64,000 nt of DNA from Adenophora triphylla var. japonica (lineage: Eukaryota > Streptophyta > Magnoliopsida > Asterales > Campanulaceae): NCBI GenBank assembly GCA_022495995.1, contig JAFEMH010007501.1, positions 23,360-87,359 of the forward strand. The letters run 5' to 3'. The notes below the pieces were generated by a model. It was given only the letters and a program-made list of their open reading frames with translations, was not told where the DNA came from and did no database searches. Every line of letters begins with the position of its first letter. The stretch's first letter is position 1. Shown in pieces: positions 35,027 to 47,300 of the stretch. The position numbers and the translations under genes are program-made.

Positions 35027-35560
35027 TCACCTATTCCTCCTCTCGTAGTCCGCTGGGGTGAACTTTCTCGTCGGTTGCCGCTGTCGAGACCCTCTTTTAA
35101 TCAACTCCGCTTGTTGAGTAGAGGTAAATTATACCCCACTAGATGAAGTCGCAGCCGGATCAGAGAAGGGTATAGTGGTCTCAAAGTGAGTCCCGTCAAA
35201 AGAAGTCGAACTCGAATCGGAGAAAGGTCGGAGCCATGCTTGAGATGTAGATAGCCCTAAAGGCACTTCCACTCCCCAAATATACTCTGAAACCCATAGT
35301 GGGTCCAGGGGGAGGGTCTGGTTGGGCACTCCACCCACTCCCACTCCCACTTCCCCACCCACTCCCACCCCAGTCCCACTACCACAAAATTGACTCTGAG
35401 TGCACTGTGACGACGCCCATTCAAATTATCCATCATCCTGGGTATGGGCTTGAGGCTCAGGCTCGGGCTCGTGCTCTGGTTCATCGCGCAAGTCCATTTG
35501 TGGTTGTGGCTGTGCACGACGTCTAACCCGACGCTGTCGAGGTTCTACCCCCTGTACGCG
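35027..35560 (-). pseudogene. GC-richer broken ORF, possibly MULE-associated
   Basis: On the minus strand a Gly/Val/Trp/Glu repeat-like segment (GVGVGGEVGVGVGGVPNQTL) leads through a stop (GTATAA near 35134) to a basic tail GSRQRQPTRKFTPADYERRN and a stop at 35027-35029. I do not recognise the family. It could be the C-terminal tail of a plant-mobile-domain or MULE protein. Confidence 0.35.
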
Positions 35561-35600
35561 ATCTACAGGTGGGGGAGTGTAAGTGCCCCAATCTAGGTTG

Positions 35601-35942
35601 TTAGTGTTCCGTCAGCTCAATTTAATGATTTATAATCATTTAGGGGCATTTCGGGCATTATTTAGACAATTTAAATGAGGGAGGACCTCTTAGGAATAAG
35701 AAAAAAAAGCCTAGGACCACTTTGGAATGTGTCATTTCCAAGAAAAAAGGGAATATTGACCAAGGGAGAAGCAGCCAAAACAACTTTCTGCAAAATCAGG
35801 CACACTGCTGATCTCATCCGTGCGGATGAACTCAGCATGCCAATATCATGCCAGGATCATTCTTAATTTCACCTGCAGCTGTAGAATTCAAGCAGGTATA
35901 AAAACTGCATTCAGTTGTGCAGCCAGTTATGTAAACAAAACA
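35601..35942 (+). repeat. Possible LTR fragment
   Basis: It starts TGTTAGTGTTCCGTCAGC and contains a TATA-like GGTATAAAAACTGC at 35896, as in a Copia LTR promoter. No second LTR or PBS is visible, and it abuts gag sequence on the opposite strand, so the locus is rearranged. Confidence 0.3.
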
Positions 35943-36514
35943 CTACACAACTTCTGAATCCGAATCACTATCGAACAAGGGGAACTGTGATGAACGCAAC
36001 ATTGACAGATTTGCTGTCTGATCGTAATCATCAGAATCACTTAATGACGCAGAAAAACTCATTCCCCTTTTCCTTAAGGTATTTGCACATTCATTAGCAA
36101 AATGTCCAAAACCTTTACAAGCCCTACACTGAATTGACTCGATAGACTTTTTAGTTTCCAAAAAAGGTTTCTTTATACTGCTCTCCCTTTTAGATGATTC
36201 AACCGTGGAAGAATGGGAATATGCTGAATTAGAAAACTTTGTTATTCGTTTTGTTTTTCAACATGTTGTTGAATTTTTGTGTTATCAAGTCACACTCGTC
36301 TTCTCTCAAGTTAGACTCATTTATATCTTTAGACAATTGGACTAGATCTTCAGATACTTTGAGGGCACTAGCAAGAGCAATTGAATTTACTTTGCTAGAT
36401 TCCTGTACCTCAAGATTCAACTCAAAATTAGTTAAAATACCCAAGATTACATCAAGTCTAACAGTTTGGACATCCTGAGTTTTCTCAATTACAGAAATCT
36501 TAATATTAAACAAT
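35943..36514 (-). pseudogene. Copia gag C-terminal fragment
   Basis: On the minus strand a leucine-rich gag region (LGILTNFELNLEVQESSKVN, ALKVSEDLVQLSKDINESNL) is followed by a zinc knuckle of C-X2-C-X4-H-X4-C type (CRACKGFGHFANEC) and an acidic Ser/Asp tail. There is a frame break between the two parts near 36200. Pol is not adjacent. The solo LTR at 36524 inserted next to its upstream edge. Confidence 0.75.
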
Positions 36515-36523
36515 ATTTAGAAA

Positions 36524-37245
36524 TGATGAGTCCGGACCTTTTAGAACGGGATTAAGCTCGATGGGGTACAAAAGCCAATTATGACATGGCACCTCTCAGA
36601 CTGCGATCACCAAGATTGTGATCACCAAGACCATGCTAACTATGACCGCATACATCCAAGACCGCGTTTACCATAATTGACCGCGGTCTCATACCAGACT
36701 TTCGGTCTCCTGGTTAAAGTCAAGGCCAATAAGACAAGGGTCCGTACCAGCTCTAACACCAAGGACAGACCGATCACCATCACGTTAAATGGTGTATTAG
36801 GCGCCTATCATGCGCGTAAGGCGACACACTAACTGTCGCATGCTTCTCATATCCTTGTCCAATCAGAGACATCCCTATACATTAATCCTCATTTTATTGT
36901 ATGAGTCAATCAGGTGCGAACACGTTTCTTAAGTCAAAAGGCAAACATCTCTTACAGGGCTGACGTAATCCAACGGCTCCCTCACACTATATATACTCTC
37001 ATTTATCCTTTTAGGCAATGTAAGTCACAATTGTAAGCCACATTGACTAAATCTTATCACACAACACACTAAGACATTAAAAGTCTTATTCTAAGTTATT
37101 AAACCATCAAATGTATTACTCTCGCATTCGAAGGCCTTGATATCTAACGGTGCTTCTTGTATTTGTTGTATTTTAGGTATAATCATCTCTTATAATCGCA
37201 GATATTTCTACATAATAGCGAGATACCAAAATTGTGGTGTCATCA
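36524..37245. repeat. Solo LTR (722 bp) with 5-bp TSD
   Basis: Termini TGATGAGTCC... / ...GTGTCATCA form TGATGA/TCATCA inverted ends, flanked by AGAAA on both sides (36519-36523, 37246-37250). A TATA-like CACTATATATAC lies at 36985. This is the product of LTR-LTR recombination. Confidence 0.75.
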
Positions 37246-37393
37246 AGAAATATATTTATTGTTTTCAAATTTTTATACCGTGTTTTTTTTTAATCGTAGC
37301 TTTTAAAAATATTTCATATTAAACAGCGGATATGGTTATATACAGAGAAAATTATATACAGGGAACGAAATATTCCAACGCTGCCCTTGCCCG

Positions 37394-37709
37394 TCTCGTG
37401 TAAGTATACACGAGATGTAATCAATAATCTCGTGTATATGTATACGTGATGACTCGTGTACGCACACGAGATGTCTCGTGTACATATACACGAGATTATA
37501 GATTACATCTCGTGTATATGTACACGTGATGACTCGTGTACGCACACGAGACACATCTCGTATGAACTCATACGAGACTCATCTCGTATGAACTCACACG
37601 AGATACATCTCGTGTGAGTTCATACGAGATGAGTCTCGTATGAGTTCACACGAGATGAGTCTCGTATGAGTTCACACGAGATGTGTCTCGTGTGAGTTCA
37701 TACGAGATG
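37394..37709. repeat. Array of CTCGTRTGA-TCAYACGAG palindromes
   Basis: About 14 copies of a word of about 20 bp, each itself an inverted repeat (e.g. CTCGTATGAACTCATACGAG, CTCGTGTGAGTTCATACGAG), stand head to tail. A related subset uses CTCGTGTATATGTATACGTG and CTCGTGTACGCACACGAG. Spacers are ATGA, ATGTGT or ACATCT. It sits 630 bp upstream of the mitochondrial chaperone gene and beside the 37764 exon. Confidence 0.92.
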
Positions 37710-37763
37710 CTTTCTGCCTCTAAACCCAGTTCATACGATAGGTTAAAATTAGGTTTAAATTAC

Positions 37764-37868
37764 CTTCTTTACAGGCACGGTGCTAGAAGAAGCTCCGACG
37801 GCGATGGCAGTGGCGGTAACGGCGGCGCCAGCTCCGGCAGGGACCTTCGAAATTTTTACTCTAGCCAT
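37764..37868 (-). CDS. Putative first exon of an unidentified gene
   Basis: The minus-strand ATG at 37868 opens 35 codons (MARVKISKVPAGAGAAVTAT, then AIAVGASSSTVPVKK) ending at a good donor (AAG|GTAATT). The GC content stands out from its surroundings. Downstream on the minus strand the presumed intron runs straight into the palindrome array and no second exon is found. It may be a captured or orphaned exon. The protein is not recognised. Confidence 0.4.
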
Positions 37869-37909
37869 TTTCGTTGTCGTCGTCGTCAATCCTCGTAAGA
37901 AAGAGACTG

Positions 37910-38340
37910 GAAAGAGGGAAAATTGAATGAGTGAATAAAAAAAAATAGGTATATAAAAGGCTATTTTGATAATTTACTTACTTTCCTGAAAATTCCGTAT
38001 TTAACAGAATAGAACTTCACGGCCTTCCAGTTCTGTGCCATTTTCCAAGTCACATGAGCCAAGCGGCCTAATAAGAGCCGACGGAGGAGGATCCACCCAC
38101 CGTCAAACCCCCTAGGTCAAAATCACCACCACCGCTATAGGGTTTAAGACTTCAATATTTTCGAACAAATTAAGATACTCAAATTTCAATCCTTCACACT
38201 GTTTAATCAATTCAACTAGTAATTCTCTCATAATCATTTCATATATCTTTAAAAAATTTACTTCGTCATTGAATCGTTGGTATCATTTCGTGCGATTTGA
38301 GTCAATTTTGTTGTTCTTAATCGACCAGAAAGTAGCCTCA
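37910..38340 (+). promoter_or_regulatory. Upstream region of the chaperone gene
   Basis: About 430 bp ahead of the start codon with no coding sequence; a pyrimidine-rich leader lies near 38185-38265. No clear TATA box. Confidence 0.35.
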
Positions 38341-41300
38341 ATGGCGCCGACATGGAGCCGGGCATTAGTTCATATCCGTAGATTTGCAAACACCGAGATC
38401 AGGAGAGATTTCCATGTCATAGCTTACCGGAGCTTTCCAAAGGTCGCCGCTGTTCCGGCGCCCACGGCACCTGATCCTACTGATGAGAACACTCCGGCTA
38501 GACCAGAGGTAATAGCAAACCCATTATTATGAGCAGATTTTTGGTGTTTACATTTGTATATGTTAAATTATGTGAACATGAATTGCAAACTTGAATACAA
38601 AATAGAAATTGAAAATACATGATCTACATTTTTAGTAGTAGATAATTGCTTTACAAGCACTACCTATTTGTAATTTCTGGGCCAATTCATACGTAGTGCT
38701 TCCAGCTATTAGATGACACTTGTAATTGGATGAGTTCGCATTGTACGAATACACAGCGGAAGACAGAAAAGAAGTTTGGGGCATTTTTTCTCCTTATTTT
38801 ATTCATCAGCAAATGGCCACAATATATACAAAAAATCCCTAGGACTAGAATACAAGGAATGATTGTGGAAAATCAATTACACACGATAGTCATCCAAATA
38901 TAACTACACCTATCCTAATATACAAAAAATACTTAGCCATATATACATGAAGTAAATCTCGTCTAATACCCCCCCCCCCCTCAAGTAAGACGCCCATACG
39001 GAAGACGCAGCTTGACAGATAGAGCTTGAAACCGTGGTTTAGACAGACCCTTAGTAAATATATTAGCAAGTTGATTATCTGTAGATACATAATGTAACTT
39101 TAGAAACCCACGAGTAACTAACTCACGAATAAAGTGATAATCAATCTCAATGTGACGAGTACGTGCATGGAAAACTGGATTGCGAGCCATATGAAGTGCA
39201 GAGATATTATCACAGAAGAGAGATGGAGGGGAAAACGGAAGACGAAGCTCACGAAATAAATAGGAGAACCATCAGGGAGTTACTGCGATTTGCCGTGGCA
39301 AGTGGCACGATACTCCGCTTCACTACTAGGAGAGACGGTAGATTGTTTCTTTGCCGTCAGAAACAAGATTCGCACCAATAAAGATCTGGCACCGGTTGTA
39401 GAGCGGCGATCATCGGGGTCGCTGCCCAATCGGCATCGAGAATAGGCACTTATAGAGAGGTTTGGAGACACGTGAAAAGTGAGGCCAAGTTCGGAGTGTT
39501 CCTTTGACAAATCGTAGGATCCGTTTGGCGGCCGCTAAGTGAGTAGTACGAGGTTGGTGCATGAATTGACACACTGATTAGCAGAAAGAAATGTCGGGCC
39601 GAGTTAATGTAAGGTGCTGACCCGCCAAACTCCGGAATGTTGTAGGATCGAGCAATGGATCTCCGTCTTGACTAGATAACCGAGTCGAGGACGGTTGGTG
39701 TAGATGAAGGCTTACAATCGACATGTTGAACCCAGCAAGAAGGTCAAGCACATATCGAGGCTGGCCGAGTTGAAGTGTATCACCGGTGCGTGTAGCTTCA
39801 AGACCCAGAAGAAGCTCAAATCACTGGCGGCGGTGTCAAATGTCTTCTGAAATAGCATCAATAACGAAGAAGAGGCGCGAGAAGAGGAACCGGTGATAAT
39901 AATATCGTCTACATAAACCAAAATAATGGTAGTGGATTCGGCGGAATGTCGAACAAATAAAGAAGAATGCGAGCATTTGTTGAAGAACCCATGACGGAGA
40001 AGAAAATCGTGCAAATGAAACCAAGCACGAGGAGATTGCTTCAACCCATAGAGAGCCTTATGAAGCTTACATACATGAGTAGGAGTAGTGGAATCAATAA
40101 AACCTGGAGGTTGTTTCATGTACGCCTCCTCATGTAGAATGCCGTTGAGAAACGCATTACGAACGTCAAGTTGCTTAATATCCCAATCTCGAGAGTGAGC
40201 CACAGTAAGGGGCGGTGCGAATGGTTGAAGGTTTCACAACCGGACTAAAAGTCTCATCATGTCGAGGCCGGCTTGTTGGGTAAAACCTTGGCAACAAGAC
40301 GGGCCTTATGTCTGTCAATCGTACCATCGGCTTTTCTTTTAACCTTGAATATCCACCGACAACCCACAACATTCATCTCGAGGTTGATACGGAACGAGAG
40401 ACCAAGTCTTATTTTTATGAAGAGCTGAAATTTCTTCTGTCATCGCGGATTGCCAATGACTAAATTTTGAAGCTTGCTTAAATGTGCGTGGTTCATAAAG
40501 TGGATCATTACGAATAGCAACAAGGCATCTTGAATGGAACATGGAGTTGTGGCATCAAGTAGTTCATCATACCTCTATACGAAGCGGAGGAGTGGGAGAA
40601 GCCTGCGCAAATTAGAGGAGGCTGGTGTGAGAATCAGGCAAGGGTATGAGAAACTATAGGTGAAATCGGAAGGGGTGCGGCTAAAGAGGAAGCAACAACA
40701 GGGGCGGCCCTTGCCGAACCGGAATGTTGGAGAGGGCCTGCTGGTAAGTCTATAAAATGCAAGAGCACTGGAGAATTGTTGAAAATTGGTCTGGATTGAA
40801 GTGGAACAGGTGGGTCGGACGAAATAGACCCAAAATCGGTATGTCGGCCGAAATCGACTCATCTGTTCTGTTGGAAAAACACCAGCCTGTGCAGCAATTG
40901 AAGGTCTTGGCCCCAAAGTGATGGTACGTATGCAAACCGGAAGGAAGTGGTAGCGAAGTAGAACCTGTGGCAGTTTATTTATCTGTGGATCTTGCCAAGG
41001 AAAATGAGTTTCATCAAATACCACGTGTCTAGAGATATAAACTTTTCTATTAACCAAATCCATACAACGATATCCTTTGCGTACATTATCATAACCAAGA
41101 AAGATGCGGTGAATTGATTTTGGCATAAGTTTGTGTGCATTGGTAGGAACTACATAAGGAAAACAAGAACAGTAGAAGACTTTAAGAAATCGATAATCTG
41201 GTTTCCTTTGCGAAATTTTTGATAAGGAGACACAAACTTTTGTTGACGCATAGGAAGTCGATTGATTAAGTAAACAGCGGTGTTCAAAGCTTCTAACCAA

Positions 41301-44300
41301 AAGTTATAGGGAACTTTAGCTTTAGCCATGAGACACAAAACCATCTCCACAATGTGTCGATGTTTACGCTCAACGACACCATTTTGTTGGGGAGTATACG
41401 CACAAGTCATTTGATGTTTAATCCCAGCATTACGAAGGAAAGAAATAAACATCCGACTAGTAAATTCACCCCCTCCATCAGTTTGAACGGTTTTCACGGT
41501 GTGTATAGCAGATATACGACGAGATAGTTGATTTTCAATCTGTGTTTTAAAGGTACTAAAGATATGTGTAACATCAGATTTATGAGTTATGGGAACAACC
41601 ACACAAAACGAGAATAATCATCAACTATGGAAAGATAAAACCGAAAGCCGTTCATAGAATTAACAGGAGCAGGACCCCAAACATCCAAATGAAGCATATC
41701 AAGAGGATTCAAAGCATTAAATGTTCGAGGAGAAAAGGACAATTTGCTAGATTTTCCTAACGGACAAACATGACACCGATGTTGTGCATTTATTTTAGTA
41801 CTTAAAGGTAATCTCGGTGACGACACAAGGCTTGAAGAAGCTGGGGTAGACGGATGTCCCAAACGAGCGTGCCAAATATCTTGACTCGATCGCTCACCGA
41901 GGAGAGCGACAGGACTATTGTGAGACTTGGAATTAAAAGAAAATTGGTAAAGACCACCGGAATTAATGCCAGAAATAAGAGTTTCTCGCGTTTGATTGTC
42001 TTTAACGCGGAAGCCACAAGAGTCAAGTTCGAAAAAACAATTATTATCCTTTGAAAATTGCTGAATGGATAATAAAGGTTTATGAATTTGTGGAACATAG
42101 AGAACATTCCTGAGTGTAAAAGAACGATTATTAACATGAAAGGAGGAAGCACCAATGCGAGAAATATGCAATTTTGCGCCATTACCAACAGTCACTACAT
42201 CTTTACCTGAGTAAGGATAAGAGCGCGAGAAATGGGACGGATCTGCAGTCATGTGATTCGTAGCACCAGAATCGAGAACATACTGTGCAGAATATGCCAT
42301 GTGTGCCGAACGAGTCTGACAATTTCTAGCCCCATGACCTTGTCTAAAACACCATTGGCAAGTGATGTTTGGTTGTACACCATACCCCGGAATTGTAGGG
42401 AACCGACGATTGTTGTTGTGCCCAGTAAAAACACCACGATAATTACCGGTGGACCACCGCCATTATTACGTTGTAGAAAACAGGCCAAGGATTCGCTGAA
42501 GACCGTGGGCTGGTTGGAGTGGTGAAGAAGGATCGAGAAGTTCTGTCCATGGTGATGCCGGAGAAGAAGACAGGCAGGTAAAGAGAGAAGAAGACTATCT
42601 AAGGTTGGATCAAACCAAGACTGATACCATGTACGAATACACCGCGGAAGACAGAAAAGAAGTTTGGGGCATTTTTTCTCCTTATTTTATTCATCAGCAA
42701 ATGGCCACAATATATACAAAAAATCCCTAGGACTAGAATACAAGGAATGATTGTGGAAAATCAATTACACAAGATAGTCATCCAAATATAACTACACCTA
42801 TCCTAATATACAAAAAATACTTAGCCATATATACATGAAGTAAATCTCGTCTAATACGCATAAGTAATGAAGTTAAAGATTTCCGACCACAGCTTTGGGT
42901 AATTAGTAAAATTCATATTGTTGGTGAATGGGAAGCCTAGTGTAATACTGAAATGGTAATCTTGTCCCTTTGTGACTTCACCTGTCATGTGATTCAATTA
43001 ATGAAATAGGATTTTGGATAAGATAGAGTAGCTAGAAACCTTCCAAGACTTCGCATGGGGCTTCTTTGTGCTTGAGGCTTTAAATATTGTTCTTTTTTAT
43101 TTGTGTGGTAAATTGTTAAACCCCTTTCGGCAATAATGATGATGTCAATATCATTTATCTTATTTATGGTTTGGGGAACAAATTTGGAAGTTGGGACATT
43201 TCAAAGGGAAGTGAGAAAGACAGAAAACTTGAGTATGATCTTTTTGACACATCTATGAGCTTGTGTTTTAAGGATTTTTCGAATCAAGTGAATGGTCTGA
43301 ATCCATATAAACATTCTCTATACATGTGATGAAAGAGTTATAATGTAAATGCCACATAACAAACTCATATTTGTATCAATGACATTACATGATGTTCAAC
43401 TCGCCTCTGGTTCTAACAGTTGGATTGATCCCTTTGTACAGGTAAATTTGAATAAGATTTTTTGGTCTATGCCTCGCTCATTGGCTATACCCCCTGGTTC
43501 CCCTCAAAGGGTTGACGAGCCAAATTATGAGGGTATCCGACGTATTGTCCTCAAGCTACTGCTTTTTTATAGCAAACAAAGCATATCTATTCGACGGGCA
43601 AATGTCATCTACAAGCGAGTTATATTTCAAGTTGATAAACCTGCAATCTATGATGGTTAGTAAGTTTATGGTTCTTGCTTCTAGGTTGAGCAATCTCATT
43701 TTTCTCATACAGTCATGCTTTGTTTCTTTAGTTGGTTATCCCTCTCCCATCCAGGAAAATAATAAAAAAACAAATAAAAATTTACTGATTGATTTAGATT
43801 GTTGTACGTTTTCATGTTGGGATGTTTGTTTCCTTTTTTGAAAAATAACTATGGATGTTCCACTTTTGGGCTGACTTGCATACATTTTTTATTCTAAGAA
43901 CATATTTTGTGGACTTCCTTCTCTGGCATAACACTAAATCAAGCTTTCTGGTGGACTGCCTCTATTTTTAGGTCCCAAAATCCATCCATAGAACTGATTT
44001 CTACAATATAAGGCATAAGGTCCAGACGGCAAAAAATGGTTGAATAAGGCATCTGCTATTTGAATTGCCAAAGTTAGGCAATTTATAAGGTCCTCTGGTC
44101 ATCTGATAGGACAATGCAGTTTAGGATATGTCCACTCTTGATAGTTGAAAACGTACAATATCACCGGCACAGAGCTTCTTTTAAAAATTAAAATTTATCC
44201 GTAAACGCTAGGTTTCTTTGAAACTGTTAGATTTTGATGACATTGCTATGATGTTAATAAAGTCTCTGGGAATCTGCAGCACTATCTTTTCCCTGAAAAA

Positions 44301-47300
44301 AAAGATAAGCGTTGCTGCTAAATTTTGAAAAAATTAAAGGCATTTTGAAGTTAGAGACCCTGCACCCCTCTAGTATTGTGGGGCAAGTAGTAGACCTTCT
44401 AAATTTATTGGGAAAAACTATTAGTAACTAATACTTCCTCCATCCCAAAAAAGAGTCTCCATTAGACTTTCATGGTCAACTTGATTAAACTTTAACAAAC
44501 AAAATTTAAAATTTAATTTTCCGCATGAAATTCTCAATACTGTTAATGATAGTATTCTTAACGGTATTAATCTGAAATAAAATCTGATTTCCTGTGTCAT
44601 GTTGGAGATGAGGTTGTTGTGGCAGTTTACATTTAGCTCTTGCATGATTTTTTTCCTTTTCTACCTTGAAATTTATCTAGGAGTCCTAGTAAAGAAGTCT
44701 TGAAGTGTAATGCAACTTATGCTCTTTGACATGCAGCTTTTAGCTTGGAGAAAACCTTCAATACAACATTCTCTTTGCTCGTATTACATATGTGGCTTTG
44801 CTTACGCCGGCTGAAAGAGGAAGGAAAGGAAGGTGTTGAATTAGGGCAGTATTTATATGAGATCTACAATCATGATTTAGAGCTTAGAGTTTCTAAAGCT
44901 GGGGTTAGTTTTATTTTTCATCCCCTTTCTTTCCCAACACTTAATGTGTAATTTGGAAAGGCTTCGATGACATTATTACTCTTTTGTTGTCCATGAGGTT
45001 GGTGGGTAGGGTGGGGAATGTGTGGGATCTGGGAAAGGGTTGTCGTCTTTCTCTATTTATTTTCTTGTAACTAGTTGTTCCATTGGGACCTTGAGGAATT
45101 TGTGAAACTTAGCCCATTCTAATAGATAGAGCTTATAGATTGTAGTTTTTAGTTTTATTACATTGATAGATTGCATACATCACTTCAGTAAATAAAGATC
45201 AAACCTCACTTGATTGTCAGGTTAATTTGCTGTTGACTAAATGGATGAAGGAGTTGGAGAAAATATTCTATGGCAATGTTGTTGCTTATGATGCTGCGAT
45301 GCTTCCTGAAGCGAAACACGACGAGCTGCAAAATGTGATATGGAAGTAAGCATTCATCAAATACTTGGTAATAACATAATAGCATTTCTTAAATCTTCGT
45401 GTGGATTTCTTGATGGTTCGTGTGGATGATGTATTTTGACTAATCGAGTTTCGGTGCTGTTCTTTAAACGTTTGAAGTTACGCAAATATTCCCTGCTTCC
45501 CCCTCTCACACCCCAACCAAAAAGAAGAAGAAAAGGAGAGGCCTATTTCTGAAGATTTAAGCTATATATCTTCATTATTTCTCTCGATGTGTTCTTTGAG
45601 TTGTAACATGATATTTCTCTAGTATGTCCCACAATAAATGATGATTCCCTTTGTGTAATAGCTAATAAATTTACGATTAAATGAGCTTGTGCAGTTTGGT
45701 ACCATTAGGACAAAACTTTATCGGTAATTTCAACACCAAATTGCAAACTTTATTGTGTATAGTATTTATATAGATTGTCATATCTTCTTTGATTATATTT
45801 GTGTTTTATAGGAATGTGTTCTCTGGTGATGGCTTATCAAAACCAGATGCTGGTGATGGCTCATCAAAACCAGATGCTGCCGCCTTACGCGGTGCTGTCC
45901 AGGCATGTTTTCACCTCTGCTGTAGCCACTCTAGATTTTTGTTTTACAGTCTTTCACAGTATTACTGTTTTGTTGTTCACTAATGCTATTTTACTTGTAC
46001 TAGCCAGTATATCCCCTAGTGCATATCAGAAGTAACTCTTGGCACATTGTATTTAATCCTGGCATATTCAATGGACAGCAATACATGCTCTTGGTTGACA
46101 AAAAAAATACATGCTCTTGCACATTCCTTGTACTTCCTACTTCACACATCACTATCAGCCATTTGCATATTGTTTTGAAGTCAGTGCGGAAATGCATCGA
46201 CTCTTTTGTGAAGGCCCTGCATTTTTGAAACCATATATACAGGAACATTGATACTGGACCTTTGTAAAATCTCGCAGGCTTTTACTAGATATGTTCGCCG
46301 CGAAAGCAGTTGCTTGTCATTAACAGGTAATGCCACACATCCCATATGTCCTGGTATGACATATTTTGGTCATAAAGTTTCATGCATTTAGGGACATATT
46401 ATATTGTGTACAAGAAGTTGAGGGGGCTGGGCTCTTTGTGCCATGGCACCACATCTAAGTATGTGTGAGAAGAACGTAAAGCTAGAAGAAAGGCTTGAGA
46501 TACATCAGTAGACCTTTCCATCAGTACCTAACTTCTATGCTACTTCATCTGCATAATATTATACACTCCTTTCGTCCCATAATAAACTACGCTTTCCAAA
46601 ATGGCCAATTTATAACACTTCTTATTTAGTAGTACCCACTTGTTATAACCATTACAATTATCCCACTCTCAATTCCTACTCTACTTTTCAACTCAGAACC
46701 TCTACTCTACTACCAATATTATACTCCCTCCGTCCCAAAATGAATTTCTGTCAAGAGCAAATTTGAAAAAATAATAATATTGGACATTCATTTTTGGGAC
46801 GGAGGGCATGCTATTTTTCCTTAATTTCCGTGATTTGTTGTAGTTAATTATGGGGTGGAAGGAGTATTGATTAGCTTCCTTTTCTGGCAGTCTTGAAAAT
46901 TTTGGCCACTTGGAAACCCAATGTGTATCAATTATCTAGTTTAGTAGTTTTCATTTTATATACTCCATCAGTACCAACATGATCTTTCCACTTTCTTTTT
47001 TTTATTGTTGATACAAATGTACTTTAAGCAACAAATTTAGATTGGTTTAATTATTTTAATAAAAAAAATTAAATTTGTTATTGATACACCATTATAAAAA
47101 CTACTATAAAAAAATATTAAGATTTTCATTAAGATAATTAAATTAACCTAAAATTATTGCTTCAAAGTATCTTCCTACCCGATAACCCAAAAAAATAGGG
47201 AGATCATTTCAGGAGGGAGGGAGGGAGTATATATGAAATCAAGTATTGGTTTGAGAATGGGAGTGGTGTTGTGCAGATAAAGAAGCTATGTTCTCAGGCA

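Larger units (their letters stand above)
38742..42856 (-). mobile_element. Copia LTR retrotransposon in intron 1 of the chaperone gene
   Basis: It has identical-length LTRs (38742-38968 and 42630-42856, 227 bp, about two differences) and the 5-bp TSD CGCAT (38737-38741, 42857-42861). A PBS of tRNA-Met type (TGGTATCAG, minus strand) directly follows the LTR at 42629, and a poly-G polypurine tract lies at 38969-38981. It is antisense to the host gene. LTR termini are TATTAG...GTACA rather than TG...CA on one side. Confidence 0.93.

Noticed and set aside
36524..36560. TGATGAGTCCGGAC resembling the hammerhead ribozyme/retrozyme core
   Set aside because: The GAAA that must follow helix II is absent (TTTTAGAACG instead) and no cleavage-site helix pairs; the motif is just the LTR start.
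37394..37709. CRISPR-like array
   Set aside because: The repeats are self-palindromic with no unique spacers and lie in a plant genome; not CRISPR.
44431..44660. MITE call for ACTTCCTCCATCCCAAAAAA
   Set aside because: Only a left-like end is present; no matching right end or TA flank could be found.
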